Origin: Carposina sasakii
Taxonomy: Eukaryota; Arthropoda; Insecta; Lepidoptera; Carposinidae
NCBI GenBank assembly: GCA_014607495.2
Contig: CP053167.1
Coordinates: 186,001 to 250,000 of the forward strand
Direction of reading: 5' to 3'
Length of the DNA stretch: 64,000 nt
Made by a program: the position numbers and the translations under genes. This document shows positions 41,504-52,491 of the stretch, one piece after another (within the stretch, counting starts at the first letter, position 1; every line of letters begins with the position of its first letter). The notes below the pieces were generated by a model. The model made no database searches and was not told the origin of the DNA. It was given only the letters and a program-made list of their open reading frames with translations.

Positions 41504-42952
41504 TATGAAAGAATATACAACTTTGTAAATGTAGGTGATAAATAAATTATACTTATTGGTCGATGTATTTTTTTATTTGTTGGTTATTTTAAGTTTATTG
41601 ATTGTCTGGCAAGCACAAAGAAAATAAACGACCTAGTGCGTAACCACAGAATATCTTATTAATTATGCGTAACCTAGTATCCCTGCATATATTAATAAAA
41701 CTAACTTTCGAAACTATTTGTTAAGGTTTCTGGTAAGCCTACTACAATGAAAACCCGACTTAAGGTAAAACTATATTGCAAATGAAAATATAACATAAAA
41801 TCGACCATTTGCAATAAATTTTCTCCTGACAGTGAAAAACAACAATTTTGACAAAATCAGTTAAAAAATAGAAATATTCATATAAAAAGGAACGCGACCA
41901 AGCAGTCGCCAACACTATTTGACAAACTGAATTCGGGTTCGGAATTTCAGATTCAGTGTACAACGATCCTTACTATCCTCTATTCGGATACGGTTAATAT
42001 TTAATGTTAGTAATCCAGTTTTGGAAGCATTCCTCTGTCCCGTAATGTAGGTTATTTTCTGGCAACGAATTTTTACCGCGAAGTGTAAAGATATGAGCAA
42101 GACTCTTTGAGCTGCAAAGTCGTGGTTTGGTTATCCTACAAACCTATGGAAATAATTACTATTTGTAGATATAATTTCACTTTTGGGAAGACTCGAATAA
42201 GTATATAATAAATTATGGGTAAGGTTGGTAGGCGCGTGTTTGCGTTTATGTAATATATATATAATAAATAGGTAAATGATCTTATTGCTTATTTTGTGAT
42301 CCATTGCGGTTACTTGTAACTCTCCATTAGTGTAGATCAGTTGTTTGAACTTATTTGAGCCCAACTTATTTTTTGAAAATCACCGAATGGTCAAAATTTT
42401 GTTTTCAAGCCATTATCTAAGGCCTATTTAAATGAAAAACACTATTTTTTTCAAGAAAAATTATATAAAAATACTCGGAAAATTTTGGAATTTTCCTGCG
42501 AAACGAGGTGGAAGCCTCAGAATCATGGTCTGAAGTCAGCATATCAATATTTGACTGACTGTCACTCATATCTTGTATATCAGAATAATTAATATAGGGT
42601 ACGCGGAGGAAATCGCTGGCTTCTTTTAGTTATTTAAGCCTGGTTAGGTTACTCTGACTCCAGAAGATGTCTTATACTTGTCTTAGCACAGAAGAGAACG
42701 ACTAATGATATTATGTGTTAGCTTCACGTCCTCGAGTGAGCAAAACACTTATAGTGTAGTGGAAATCTTCCTAAGTTTTCTATATCCAATTCTATTTCTA
42801 TTTCATCTCTTTTCTCATCATAAAATCTATTATTCGGCGGCGCCAGAAATACCTCAGCATCGAAATATCGGCCCGGGCCATAGACTATACGGAATGGCAG
42901 ACTAACCAAATGAGAAGGAAAGGAATACGAGACTACATTTAAATACATACAT
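41504..42952. other. No recognised gene
   Basis: About 1.4 kb without a feature I can support. Short frames on both strands show no known motif. Confidence 0.4.
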
Positions 42953-43150
42953 CTGCGGGGCTTCACTAGAATACATCAGCTGCATCTCCTTCTGTGCATA
43001 TCGCAAGAGTCGACTATGAAACTCGGGCATTCTTGTCGTCGATCATTTACATCTCTCCTAGCTACGCTAAACGTGACTGTGGGAAATCCTTTGTGATCTT
43101 GCAGTTCTGGTTGCCCCATTTTGGGAACACAGCCGTGTGTTATACAGCCT
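42953..43150. repeat. R1 repeat, inverted
   Basis: GCGGGGCTTCACTAGAATAC, AAGAGTCGACTATGAAACTC, GTCGATCATTTACATCTCTC and TTTTGGGAACACAGCCGTGT are R1 in reverse, with the CAGGCGATGAGCTAGC part lost. Confidence 0.7.
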
Positions 43151-43170
43151 CTATCTCGCCCCGTTATTTC

Positions 43171-43355
43171 GCAACTTGCGACTGATCGCAAATGTGAAAT
43201 ATGTAGTCCAATATTATCGAAAATGATAATATTTGGTATTATCCAACAAAAAGCCGACAAATTAGACATTTTTGAATCGGTCGCGTCGCCCTCGATGTTT
43301 AGCAATCGCCTGCCATCGCAAGTTTCAGAATTGGCCTGCTAACCTAACCTAACCT
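43171..43355. repeat. Possible MITE and (TTAGG)-like stretch
   Basis: GCAACTTGCGAC near 43171 and CATCGCAAGTTTC near 43314 are imperfect inverted ends. Just outside, 43341-43355 reads AACCTAACCTAACCT, three units of the complement of the insect telomere repeat TTAGG. Confidence 0.35.
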
Positions 43356-43439
43356 AGACGGAAATCACGAACCTCCCTAATATATTCCTTTTGCTTCATT
43401 GGCCTTTAGACTAGGTGTAGAACTTCGGTTGCATCTTCC

Positions 43440-43570
43440 TCCGAACAGGAGATGAGCTAGCAACTTGTCACTGATCATTTACAACTCTCCCCACTATGGT
43501 AAACATGGCTGTGGTATCTCCTTTTTGACTTTGTTGTTCTGGTTACCCTATTTCGGGAGAGCCGTCTGTT
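43440..43570. repeat. R1 left-half fragment, inverted
   Basis: GGAGATGAGCTAGCAACTTG, ACAACTCTCCCCACTATGGT and GGTTACCCTATTTCGGGAGA are reverse R1. The right half is missing. Confidence 0.6.
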
Positions 43571-43637
43571 TATTTATGTCTATGGTTTACCTATTGTGTG
43601 CCAACACTGCCAACTCATTGTAGCATCTATTGATATA

Positions 43638-44091
43638 CAGGGTGTTTGTGACAGCCAGGCAAATATTGATACTATGACTTCAGATCATGATTCTGAGGCG
43701 CAAAAAACACTGAAAATATTCGCACGAATTTCATATTTTCAGGAAAAATAATAGTTATATCGTTTAATTAGGCCTTAGATAATGACTTTAAAATAAAATT
43801 TTAACCAAAAGAATATTTTCAAAATAAATTTGCCCTCAAAAAAGTTCAAATAACTGATCAACCCTAATGGAGAGTCACAAGTGATCCGAAAAACAGCAAT
43901 GTGTCACACAATAACCAATAAGCCCATTTAATTAGACTCAGGATCGCCCGATACAATTGGCGCGGAGAGCAAAGATTACTAATAATCAAATCAAAATTAC
44001 ATTTCCTGCGAGTTATAACACTGTCGTATAACTCAACACAATGGCACTTGTTCAGCGTTTCAGTATTTGCCTGGCTGTCACCTACACCCTG
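43638..44091. mobile_element. Complete MITE-C
   Basis: The left end CAGGGTGTTTGTGACAGCCA (then GGCAAATA) and the inverted right end TATTTGCCTGGCTGTCACCT (then ACACCCTG) are flanked by TA on both sides. It is 454 bp with no frame of note. It is the reference copy for 52492-52857. Confidence 0.8.
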
Positions 44092-44308
44092 TATATCTCG
44101 ATATCAATAGATGCTATCGACTATCGATGACTTGTCGCTCGATAGCTGTGGACAGCGCACAATATAGCTGTCTGAATGTTGTTTAGATTCATTGCACTAG
44201 ATTTACAGCCAGGATTACGATGCAGAATGTCTAGACAAGTGTCTAGACCTAGTCAAGTGTCTAGACATGTGTTAGCTGGATCATAAAATAATGTATTATA
44301 TTGGGTAA

Positions 44309-44716
44309 TTTCACCGCGCTTTTATACTCAAATCAACTAATATACTTAGATATCAAAATTTTGGTTATCAAGCACCTGTATCTATGTCTAGAATTCGTGG
44401 CTCGTATGCTCCTTATGTCGTAAGCTTAGATGAAAAGGGTCGACTTAGTAATTGCGGTTCTTTACTTGTCACTGACAATAGGGTTGTTTACAGTTTTTTT
44501 ATTTGTATTTATATCGAAAGATCATAAAATAAAGAAACATTTGCAAAAGAAAAACATCGCTGGCGTGAAAACTTTCCGGGATATAACGATTTCAAAATCA
44601 CAATTTTAGACTTGCCAAAAAATGCTCTATACAAACTTTCACAAAATTTCACTGTTGAAAAATGGACTTGCCCACTTAACGTTGAAGGCTTATTACTACC
44701 TCATTTGGACACATAA
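44309..44716 (+). pseudogene. Serine protease-like coding remnant
   Basis: One plus frame is open from 44309 and again after a single TAA (44525-44527) to a TAA at 44714. The first segment contains SRIRGSYAPYVVSLDEKG and then NCGSLLVTDNRVV. This resembles the start of a trypsin-like catalytic domain: an activation site R-I-x-G-[GS], a PYxVSL strand, and a CGSLL segment that normally precedes the catalytic histidine. The expected AAHC box does not follow. The second segment (HRWRENFPGYNDFKITILD, then VEKWTCPLNVEGLL) continues in the same frame but I cannot place it in the fold. There is no ATG. It could be a decayed protease or a first catalytic exon with a donor near AATAGGTTGTT. The assignment rests on about 35 residues. 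Confidence 0.45.
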
Positions 44717-44817
44717 TCAAATTGTAATTTTACAGATAGGTATGATTTTGATTATTTTATTCTGATAAAAATAACATGTTATTAAGATTCAACCATAGGA
44801 AACGACCCTATTTAATC

Positions 44818-44880
44818 TAGCCCCGCTATGATAAGCGTGGGTGCAGTATTTCCTTCGTGATCTTGCAGATCTATATAAAT
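44818..44880. repeat. R1 fragment, inverted
   Basis: AGCCCCGCTATGATAAGCGT and TTTCCTTCGTGATCTTGCAG match the middle of reverse R1. Confidence 0.45.
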
Positions 44881-45106
44881 TATAACCTATATTCAAAGTT
44901 TAGACTGTGGTGACACTCTGGAATGGAACTCATCAAGTAGGCACTAACAGGAGCTGTGTAAACCATATATTTTAGTCGGCCTTGTTCTTTAAGTCACGAG
45001 TATGACATTAGTCAATTTACGTCGATACGATTAGGTAGATGTCTTAACTAATAGTATCTAAGCTTAACTAATGATCAAACATTTTGACCTATAGCTGTTA
45101 CATATA

Positions 45107-45925
45107 CAGTGTAAACTCTTTATAACGAAACTCAAGGGACTGAGCATTTTTTGTCGTTATAGAGAGTTATCGTTATATGGAGTGAACAAAAAAAAAACCA
45201 AATTAACAAGAATTTTTAATACAAGAATTTTTAATTGTATGTATGTCTTAGATAATAAATGCTTATACATATAAATTATTGTTTACACATATAGTCTGAT
45301 AATTTCGTCTGACGTTTTTTGCTATGCCAGTACTTGTTTTGTATTATTTTAATTTTTTAGACAAGTTTCCTTCCAGCGCCGCCTGTAGAATTGTTTTTTG
45401 GTTTTTCCAAATGGTAGCAACAGTGGATTGACTTAGTTCAAAACGCCTTCCAACGTCACTTTTCTTTTCTCCCTTTTCAATCGCACGTATCACACAAACT
45501 TTTTCGTCAACACTAATCGCTTTCCGTTTACTGGCCATGTTAACAGTTTCAAAGTAGGTTTACGACTGATAATACGATAGGTACCCAGTATGCTTGGTCG
45601 AAGACCATCACTTCCGAGAAAACAATGCGTCATACTGCACGTGTACAAGGCAATTAAGGATAACAAAAGCTATACCGACCTCGGATGTTTCGGAGCTTCA
45701 AAGTCTTTTGTTACCTGATAACATAACATAAACAATAATACCGATAATAAATAGGTATTTACTGTCTACAAATATGAACACATTTCTTCGTAATAGAGAA
45801 TGGCGTATCGCTATAAAGAGTGTTTCTATATGTGAGTTTTAACGCAAACCAACCAACTTGGGCTCACTCCAACGTTATAGGGAGTTTATCGTTATAAAGG
45901 ATAACGTTATAAAGAGTTTACACTG
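45107..45925 (-). mobile_element. Pogo-like transposon, internally deleted
   Basis: The ends are CAGTGTAAACTCTTTATAAC and its exact inverted copy GTTATAAAGAGTTTACACTG, with TA at 45105-45106 and 45926-45927. Subterminal GTCGTTATAGAGAGTTATCG motifs repeat the end sequence. The element is 819 bp and keeps only the start of a transposase. Such deletion derivatives can be moved by a full-length relative. Confidence 0.85.
45344..45538 (-). pseudogene. Pogo-like transposase N terminus (DNA-binding)
   Basis: The 64-residue frame starts MASKRKAISVDEKVCVIRAI and continues with DVGRRFELSQSTVATIWKN, then a stop. This is the CENP-B/pogo-type N-terminal helix-turn-helix: the basic start, the helix before GEKKSDVGRRF, and the recognition helix QSTVATIW. 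Full pogo transposases are about 450-550 residues with a DDE catalytic domain, which is absent here. The ATG is the natural start, close to the internal side of the right TIR on the minus strand. The short protein could still bind the TIRs if expressed (inference). Confidence 0.8.
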
Positions 45926-46782
45926 TAAACTCTATCTTAGGGCCGACTTTTCTAATGCATTTATTCGTGATATTGAGTTGACAGATGGTGGGCTAACTGC
46001 AGTTTCACGTTCCTAGAGCTCCTTCTCACGTCAGCTCCACGTGTAAACCTCTTTAAAATGCAGCGTCCACTCGACAGATGGGCCACAAAGATGTCAAAGC
46101 AAGCGCTACTTATGTAATCATCTTTTGTGCGCAAACAAACAAAAAAAAAACAATTGTACAAAACAAAAAGTTGCGAACATCTGTGGCTTGCCGAGCGTGT
46201 TGCTCAAACTTTTTCTGAACGTGTCAAGTTGGGAGGGGAAGCGGAAATGATGATAGGAAGAGCATCTAGGTTATTACAGGAAAATTCATTTTTAATACGC
46301 GTGTAACATAGAATAATGACTTTTGAACCCATGATGACGCACACTTTGTATCAACGAAGTCATTCTGAAGGACCTAATTGATTTTTTTTCTCTCTCTATT
46401 ATGGGTCACCTTCCCCCTATTCTTAGGCATATGGGTTTGTAATTTTTACAACTTGACTTATTATATTACATAGGGTCAATATGCGTAAGCGTGTCATACT
46501 TTTCACAAAGTTTATTTTGAACCCATATATTACGTAATTAAAGATTGAATCAAAACGAGCTGAAAACAATGTGTTTTTTACTATTTTAACCTTTTAGGTC
46601 TAAAATAAAAGTACTACGTTAGACACACTTCCCCACCAAAACGAGGAGGCAAGTGTGACCATATGATTAAAACGCGACAGGAAGCTATTTTTGAATATAA
46701 AATGCAACGACCATGCTACCTAAGGATGGCAACCAATAATTTGTCACCTACCTTATATATGCCGTCCTCTTAAAGGGGACTG
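45926..46782. other. No recognised gene
   Basis: AT-rich and moderately GC patches with no motif. A short minus frame at 45961-46161 has no known similarity. Confidence 0.4.
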
Positions 46783-46850
46783 GTGTGACTATGGCAATAA
46801 CATCTGTGGCGTACAGGGGGAGGCCTACGTCCAAGTGGACTGCAATAAAA
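46783..46850 (+). repeat. R3 3' fragment
   Basis: GGCGTACAGGGGGAGGCCTA then CGTCCAAGTGGACTGCAATA is the R3 tail with a small deletion (AGC lost). Confidence 0.55.
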
Positions 46851-46989
46851 TGGCAGCTTGTGATGATCATTTAAGTAAAAAAAAATGTTATGGGATAAGT
46901 GTGTCATACTAAGCTATCCAGGGGTAGAAAACTATTTCAAATAAACTACTTACTTATTTATTATATTAATATTTCTATGGGGAAAATCT

Positions 46990-47064
46990 CCCATGGCAGT
47001 AGCCTTGTGGCGTGCTCTGGGGGAGTGCTACGTCTAGCAGTGGACTGCAATAGGCTGAAGACGA
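46990..47064 (+). repeat. R3 3' fragment
   Basis: CCCATGGCAGTAGCCTTGTG, GGGGGAGTGCTACGTCTAGC and AATAGGCTGAAGACG are the last 75 bp of R3. A second short piece resembling the R3 start lies at 47443-47490 (TGTGGTGTCGACAGAGTAGA). Confidence 0.6.
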
Positions 47065-47533
47065 AGAACTTATTAAATTGAAACTCTAAAATCCTACTTA
47101 GGTGCAACATACACACAAAAACACTTGCATAGTAAAAAACTTGCAACAATAAAGTTTACAACTTAGGACCCATCATAACGACAACCTTTTATTATGAAAC
47201 GTGTCCAAATCCATATGTCCCATATTTTTTGCGGCCCATATTCAGATTTGTTCCTATGTTGTGATATGAGGGCTGACCGGGCTATATTTGCGGGTAATTT
47301 TTCAATTTACCTAAGTACATATTTATTTTTATTGTCAGCTTTTATATTTTTATGCTTTTGGTGTTTTATTGTTATAGGTTTAGGTACATAATTCTCTATT
47401 GTGTAATGTATATGGCACTAATGTGTATGGTACATGGCACTTGCCGTGTGGTGTCGACAGAGTAGAACAGCACTCCCTCATGTCTCAATAATTTTATCTC
47501 GTATAATTTGGATTTTTTTTTTTCTCTACTATA
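47065..47533. other. No recognised gene
   Basis: Contains only the short R3-start-like piece at 47443-47490. Confidence 0.4.
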
Positions 47534-47753
47534 ATACATACATACATGCATACATAGGTATACCCACGCCGGAATGGGGCAGCTAGAACTGCATGATCAT
47601 AAAGGAGATTTCACAGTCACATGTACATGATGAACAGTGACAAGTTGCTAGCTTATCACCTGAAAGAATACCCGAGTTCCTTAGTCGACTCTTACGACAT
47701 ACACGGAAGGAGATGCAGCTGATGTATCCTAAGTAAAGCCCCGCATTAGCACA
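47534..47753. repeat. R1 repeat, near full-length
   Basis: (ATAC)n, GGAATGGGGCAGCTAGAACT, GTGACAAGTTGCTAGCTTAT, TTCCTTAGTCGACTCTTACG and AAAGCCCCGCATTAGCACAG occur in the usual order. Confidence 0.75.
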
Positions 47754-47832
47754 GATAATTTTATATAATAGAAAATAATAAAATAAAATCTAAATGTAAT
47801 ATACTTCAAATGTATATTTTGTATATTATATT

Positions 47833-47920
47833 ACTATACTATACGCCAACGCTCCTGGCACGCGCTGTCATATAACGTTCTATGACTGCGTGTGCCAGAA
47901 GGGTTGGCGTATAGTATAGT
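47833..47920. repeat. 88-bp imperfect hairpin
   Basis: ACTATACTATACGCCAAC pairs perfectly with GTTGGCGTATAGTATAGT (18 bp). After a short asymmetric bulge CTGGCACGCGCTGTCATA pairs with TATGACTGCGTGTGCCAG with two mismatches. It could be a small MITE or a hairpin RNA precursor; no evidence decides. Confidence 0.65.
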
Positions 47921-48832
47921 AGTCATTTCCGGCGACTACATGACATCTGCTTATAACTGAGGAGCCGCTCTTAAAACTTAAAAAACCAGACGTTTATTTG
48001 CGTGATATTAGGCGTTGACCCCTTATAAAATCTGCCCACAGCCAATGTGTTAGGACTCTAAAACTCAGGACGATGCTTAAAAGCTATCCAGGACAGCCCA
48101 GAACGACCCAAAAAGCAGGACATGTCCTCGGAAAACAGGACGATGTGCAACTCTAACCTATAGAATTGTAATCCGTAATCGAGAGAGATATAGAAGCAAA
48201 GATTTTACAGCTGGCATTGTTTATCTTTCATGCTCTAAGTAAATAGTATTTCGTGTAAGTAATTAAACATTTCTCATTTCCGAAATTAATGAACTCAGAA
48301 ACAGCTTTCAATGATTAATTGAGTTAGGATTGTACAGTCACGCGGAAAAGTGCCAAATAATTTATTATTACCAAAAAATGCCATTTGCATGGAATATTTT
48401 AGTACAGAAGCTATTAGTGAATATTACTAGATGATACGGCGATATTTTTAATTAAATTAAAATTCCGTACAGAAAACTGTAAGGTAATAAAAATACAAAA
48501 AACTCCAAGGGTCTCAAAGGGAAAGACCTCGTAAAAAGAAATAACAAGAAACGTATGTATTCTCTTTGAATTCCCATACAATGAAATGGCCACATACACC
48601 AAGATTAAGTTACGGGGGTGGGAATACATTTACTGCTGAAAGGGTGCGGAATCAAAGCCTTTCGTAGGCCACTAGATTTAGTTAAAGCTACTAACCCTTT
48701 TCGCCGGGGGGTTGGTTAAGTTATTTTAAACCCCTGGTCTTTTGTATATGTGATATTAAGGGTTGGTTTTGCGAATGTGATGGCATCGTATTAGATTAGC
48801 AGTTTTGTTAAATTACTAGTCGTAGTATTTGG
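47921..48832. other. No recognised gene
   Basis: A CAGGAC motif recurs several times at 48065-48150 (CTCAGGACGATGC, TATCCAGGACAGCC, AACAGGACGATGTG). No gene supported. Confidence 0.4.
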
Positions 48833-49082
48833 CCACAGTACTGTGTGGTATTGGCAGAGTGGTATAGCACCACCGTATGTCTGCATGAGGGTATCGTAAG
48901 AGACGATTGGGTTTCCGGGAGGTGGGAAGAAGCGGGAGGTTGACAACATAGCCCGTTATTCACACTGCGGTCACCAACCCGCATGCCCAGTGTGGTGATT
49001 ATGGGCAAAAGCCTTCCTGTGGTAGCTTTGTGGCGTGCGTGGGAGGTCTACGTCCAGCAGTGGACTGCAATAGGGTGATATA
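48833..49082 (+). mobile_element. R3 element, diverged
   Basis: It follows the R3 order: TGTGTGGTATTGGCAGAGTG, GTTTCCGGGAGGTGGGAAGA, CACCAACCCGCATGCCCAGT and GTCTACGTCCAGCAGTGGAC. The end is TGCAATAGGGTGATA. Small deletions are spread along it. Confidence 0.7.
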
Positions 49083-49260
49083 AGAGGTTGATGTACGAAA
49101 TTTTCCGTAACCCACGTCCGTACTTTAGGGAAAATCTAGTAGGTAATTCGTTTGGAATAGCCTTTTCTAGAAATAACTCATGAGTTCTTCTTAAGTGTTT
49201 GAATCTTTTAAATTTTTTCATCCACATGTAAAGAAGAAACGAGGTTTCTAAGGTATGAAA
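49083..49260 (-). repeat. Diverged Helitron-like remnant
   Basis: AACCCACGTCCGTACTTTAG and GAAACGAGGTTTCTAAG fit the older Helitron-like subfamily. Weakly supported. Confidence 0.35.
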
Positions 49261-49569
49261 GGATACTCGTATAAGTGTGGCCTATATAAGGGAGCAACGG
49301 CAGGTAGCGTGTGAAGGGAAATGCAATTAATCACTGAACTAATTGTAGTATAAAGTAGTATATACCTGTATACTAAATTTAAATTAAATCGAATCAGTAG
49401 TTTTGGCATAAAGGGGAATATCAACAATAAATATATAACAATTGAGATGTAACAATAAATATATGTATGCAAAATTTCAAGAAGATTAATTGAGCAAATA
49501 ATGCGCAAAGAGGTAACCTTTATTCTGTTTAAAAAACTTATAACTGGCACAGTTGCTTAGTTAGGTTAG
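49261..49569. other. No recognised feature
   Basis: AT-rich spacer. The block AAATTTCAAGAAGATTAATTG with GCAAAGAGG at 49470-49512 resembles Helitron interior sequence near 59890-60020. Confidence 0.35.
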
Positions 49570-49583
49570 TACAATAGTACTAT

Positions 49584-50109
49584 CCCCACCGATGTTTGCC
49601 CGCCTCGTCGTGGCGGGGGGGGGGGGGGGGGTTAGTAACCGTGGACTGGTCACCCACGGTGAAGCTAAGAGGCAACCAGGGCCGGCCTGTTTGGGCCGTC
49701 GGCTGGCCCGAGGAGGGCGCTTCCAGCGGGCAGCGGGCTGATCTGCCACCGGGTACCAGTTATCTGGTATCCATGGCCAGTAGCAGACTCGGGGGGACTC
49801 TGCTACAGTTCTAATGGAGGCCGAGGAGGGAAGCGCACCTTACCATCTGGTGCGCCCATCGTGGAGGGCCTTCGGGCTTTAGCGATAGAGCCGCTTGGGG
49901 GCGGCTGACCGCCGGCGGGGTCGCGGATGTGTGCGAAAGCGTTCCCGTAACCCCGTCACAGGCGTCGAGGAGGAAGATGGGCGGGTTTTTAGTGGGTATA
50001 ACGTGGGTCTCATTAGCCTATACGGGAGTCCCACATAACCACTCGGGTACCCCCTGCGCCCGGGTGGTATGCGTAATGCATTTTCCCCCCGAAGAAAAAA
50101 AGAAAAAAA
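49584..50109 (+). mobile_element. GC-rich retroposon with perfect 14-bp target duplication
   Basis: TACAATAGTACTAT occurs at 49570-49583 and 50110-50123. Between them lie 526 bp that are much more GC-rich than the surroundings. They start CCCCACCGATGTTTGCCCG and end in CCGAAGAAAAAAAGAAAAAA, an A-rich tail. A run of 17 G lies at 49615-49631. There is no long conserved frame. It looks like a recent non-LTR-type insertion: a 5'-truncated LINE 3' region or a SINE driven by a GC-rich LINE of the R1 type (the LINE type is a guess). Confidence 0.75.
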
Positions 50110-50153
50110 TACAATAGTACTATAGTAGTGACGCTGCCTTGTCGAGTCTCGAA

Positions 50154-50184
50154 TCCCAACTAATATTATAAATGCGAAAGTAAC

Positions 50185-50217
<33 letters not shown>

Positions 50218-50720
50218 TACGCTTTCCCGCTTAAACCTCGCAACCGATTTTGATGAAATTTGGTACAGACAATCTTTAGACCCTGAGACAGAACATAGGC
50301 TACTTTTTATTTCGAAAAAAAGGGATGAAGGGGTTGAAATAGAGGTTGAAAGTTTGTATGGGATTTCTTAATTTTAAAAGATAAAACCATGAAACTTTAT
50401 ATTTAAGCACTTGATAAGAAATCATTAAACATTTGTTCTAGCATTTTTGAAATTTCGACCAGCTAAGGGGTGAAATAAGGGTTGAAAGTTAGTATGCAAG
50501 TTCGTCAAATATCACGTCATAAGAAACAAAAAATCGTTTGTTCTAGCATTTTGAAATTTTTACCAGTTTGGGGGTGAAATAGGGGTTGAATTGAAGATAA
50601 GACCATGAATCTTGGTACGTAGGTCTCAAAGGATGTGCAGAATTTTTCTACAAACGGAATTCCCGAAATTCGAACGGAACGGATTCGGAACTGGAACTAC
50701 AAAGCCAAACTTTTTGTATA
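50154..50720 (+). repeat. Helitron 5' part
   Basis: It starts TCCCAACTAATATTATAAATG after an A, then a CTGT microsatellite, CAACCGATTTTGATGAAATT and AACATAGGCTACTTTTTATT. The block GGGGTTGAAATAG recurs three times as GGGGTGAAATA(A/G)GGGTTGA. No CTAG end is found before the next Helitron, so the 3' part is lost. Confidence 0.65.
50185..50217. repeat. (CTGT)n microsatellite
   Basis: Eight uninterrupted CTGT units near the Helitron 5' end, a usual place for simple repeats in this family. Confidence 0.9.
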
Positions 50721-50987
50721 CGAAATCTTAATCACTGAATTTTTAATATATTATCATGATTATTTATATGCTTGAATGCTACAGGTATACTTAGTTTACA
50801 GTAAGAGTAGAATTTTCAAGTTCTGATTTCATATATCAGTGGTATTGAATATTATAATACCTATGTAAAGGTGATCATGTATTTATGTAGAGGTCACTTT
50901 TACAATGTGTTCCATCAGAAGAAAATGACACCAAATTTGCCTCTAAAGAGAATAGAACAGAACATTTTTCACATTAAAGAGGGCTAA
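50721..50987. other. No recognised feature
   Basis: AT-rich spacer between two Helitrons. Confidence 0.4.
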
Positions 50988-51314
50988 TCTATACATATAA
51001 TAAAAATGTAACAGATCGCTGTCTGTACATGGAAGATATATGAGAAAAAATATTATAGAAGACCTTTATTAACGCAATAGTACTCAAAAGAATGATTTTT
51101 GGAATTATTTGTATTTGGTTTGTCTGTGCGTTTGTGCACGCTAATCTCAGAAATGGCTGAACCGATTTAGATGCAGTTTTCAGGAATATATTGTGACAGG
51201 TACCACTTAACATATAGGCTACTTTTTATCCCGGGAAAGTGTTTTTACCCCGGATAATTTCGACATTTAGTTTTTTCTGTAGCCCACGCGGACGGAGTCG
51301 CGGGCGTCCGCTAG
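50988..51314 (+). mobile_element. Non-autonomous Helitron, complete
   Basis: It starts TCTATACATATAATAAAAAT after an A and ends with the hairpin ACGCGGACGGAGTCGCGGGC, then GTCCGCTAG before a T. It is 327 bp. A close copy is at 58490-58818. The minus-strand open frame of 74 codons is shared by both copies only because the DNA is shared. Confidence 0.9.
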
Positions 51315-52491
51315 TTTAAAATAAACTAAGAAACTTTTTATTTATTCATTTACTCAGCTAAAGTAAAATGTAGGTGTAAAAAAACACGCTGACCAGTCTA
51401 GCCTGGAAATGTTCTAACGAGCACTTAACCCAGTTTTTTTTATATAAAAATACTTTTATTAACCACCTCTTAAAGAGGGTCTGAGTAGTCCCTCTTGAGA
51501 TATTCAATACAGTTTCACAAACTTAGTTTTTAAAAATCAGGGTGTCGCTACTATCGAAGTCTCGTTGGTCATTTAGTGGGATGGAAAGTTTGGTTTACGT
51601 TTTGTTCGCCATTTAGATAAATCTGTGTTTGTATTATTCAATATAGGACATTGAGAATGTTTGGAATATGTCAGAAAAATTAGAGGTTTTTTGGGGGTTT
51701 TCAAATTCAAATTTCAAAGGTGTTTTGAGTTGAATGTTATATTTTTATAAGATACAGTTTAGATGGGGTTTTTTTATTATATTTCACTTACCCCACTTGG
51801 AAGGAAAAGTGATTTCTTTTTCTTTTCATTCCATCCGGGTGGAATAGGTGGAATATTTCAATTAGAAACATTGTAAAACTTCCACGTTTTGAATAACTAT
51901 TTAAGTATTTTTTTGGTATTTACATACCTCATACATATTAATCTATATTGTCCATAGTCAAAGAACTGAGTAGATATTAAAATCATACAACAACAAAAAA
52001 ATACCTTCCAATTTCCAATTGATGATATTTTAATAAAAGGTTGTCAATGCAAACGCGAATCGTTTGAATATTGTGCACAATTGCGTTACAAATAATGCAC
52101 GAAATATTTTTGATGAGTTTTCGTGATCTATTATTCTTTTTTTTTATCATAAATAGTTAAAGTCAAATAAAACAACTTCTTTGTAAATTATTCCCTTTGT
52201 ACATACTTGAAGTAAGATTAGGGCGTGCTTACACTATCCGATACGAAGAGAGCCTTTTAAGGCCTTTCTTCTTTCTATCGTGTTCTGTCTTTTTTTTATT
52301 TTTAGGTATTATTTATTTCTAAAGCATATTGTAATAATTTCAAAATAAACGAAACCTTATAACAAAACAAGATTAAAGTAAGTTGACTTGTAACTTTGTA
52401 TAATTATTTCTTTAGGACAGAATAGCTACTAATATCGAATAAAGGTAATATTTTTTATATTAAAACTCTTTAAAATGAGACTCTACCTATA
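51315..52491. other. No recognised gene
   Basis: About 1.2 kb, strongly AT-rich, without a repeat match or coding frame that I can support. Confidence 0.4.

Noticed and set aside
49596..49814. Open frames on both strands of the GC-rich retroposon
   Set aside because: GC-rich composition keeps both strands open; the G17 run codes for polyglycine and no motif is seen.
50185..50217. CRISPR-like or other regular array
   Set aside because: It is a simple CTGT microsatellite; no spaced repeats of array type exist in the window.
50989..51213. 74-residue protein conserved between two loci (50989-51213 and 58491-58715, minus)
   Set aside because: The two loci are copies of one Helitron; shared DNA explains the shared frame, and the frame has no known motif.
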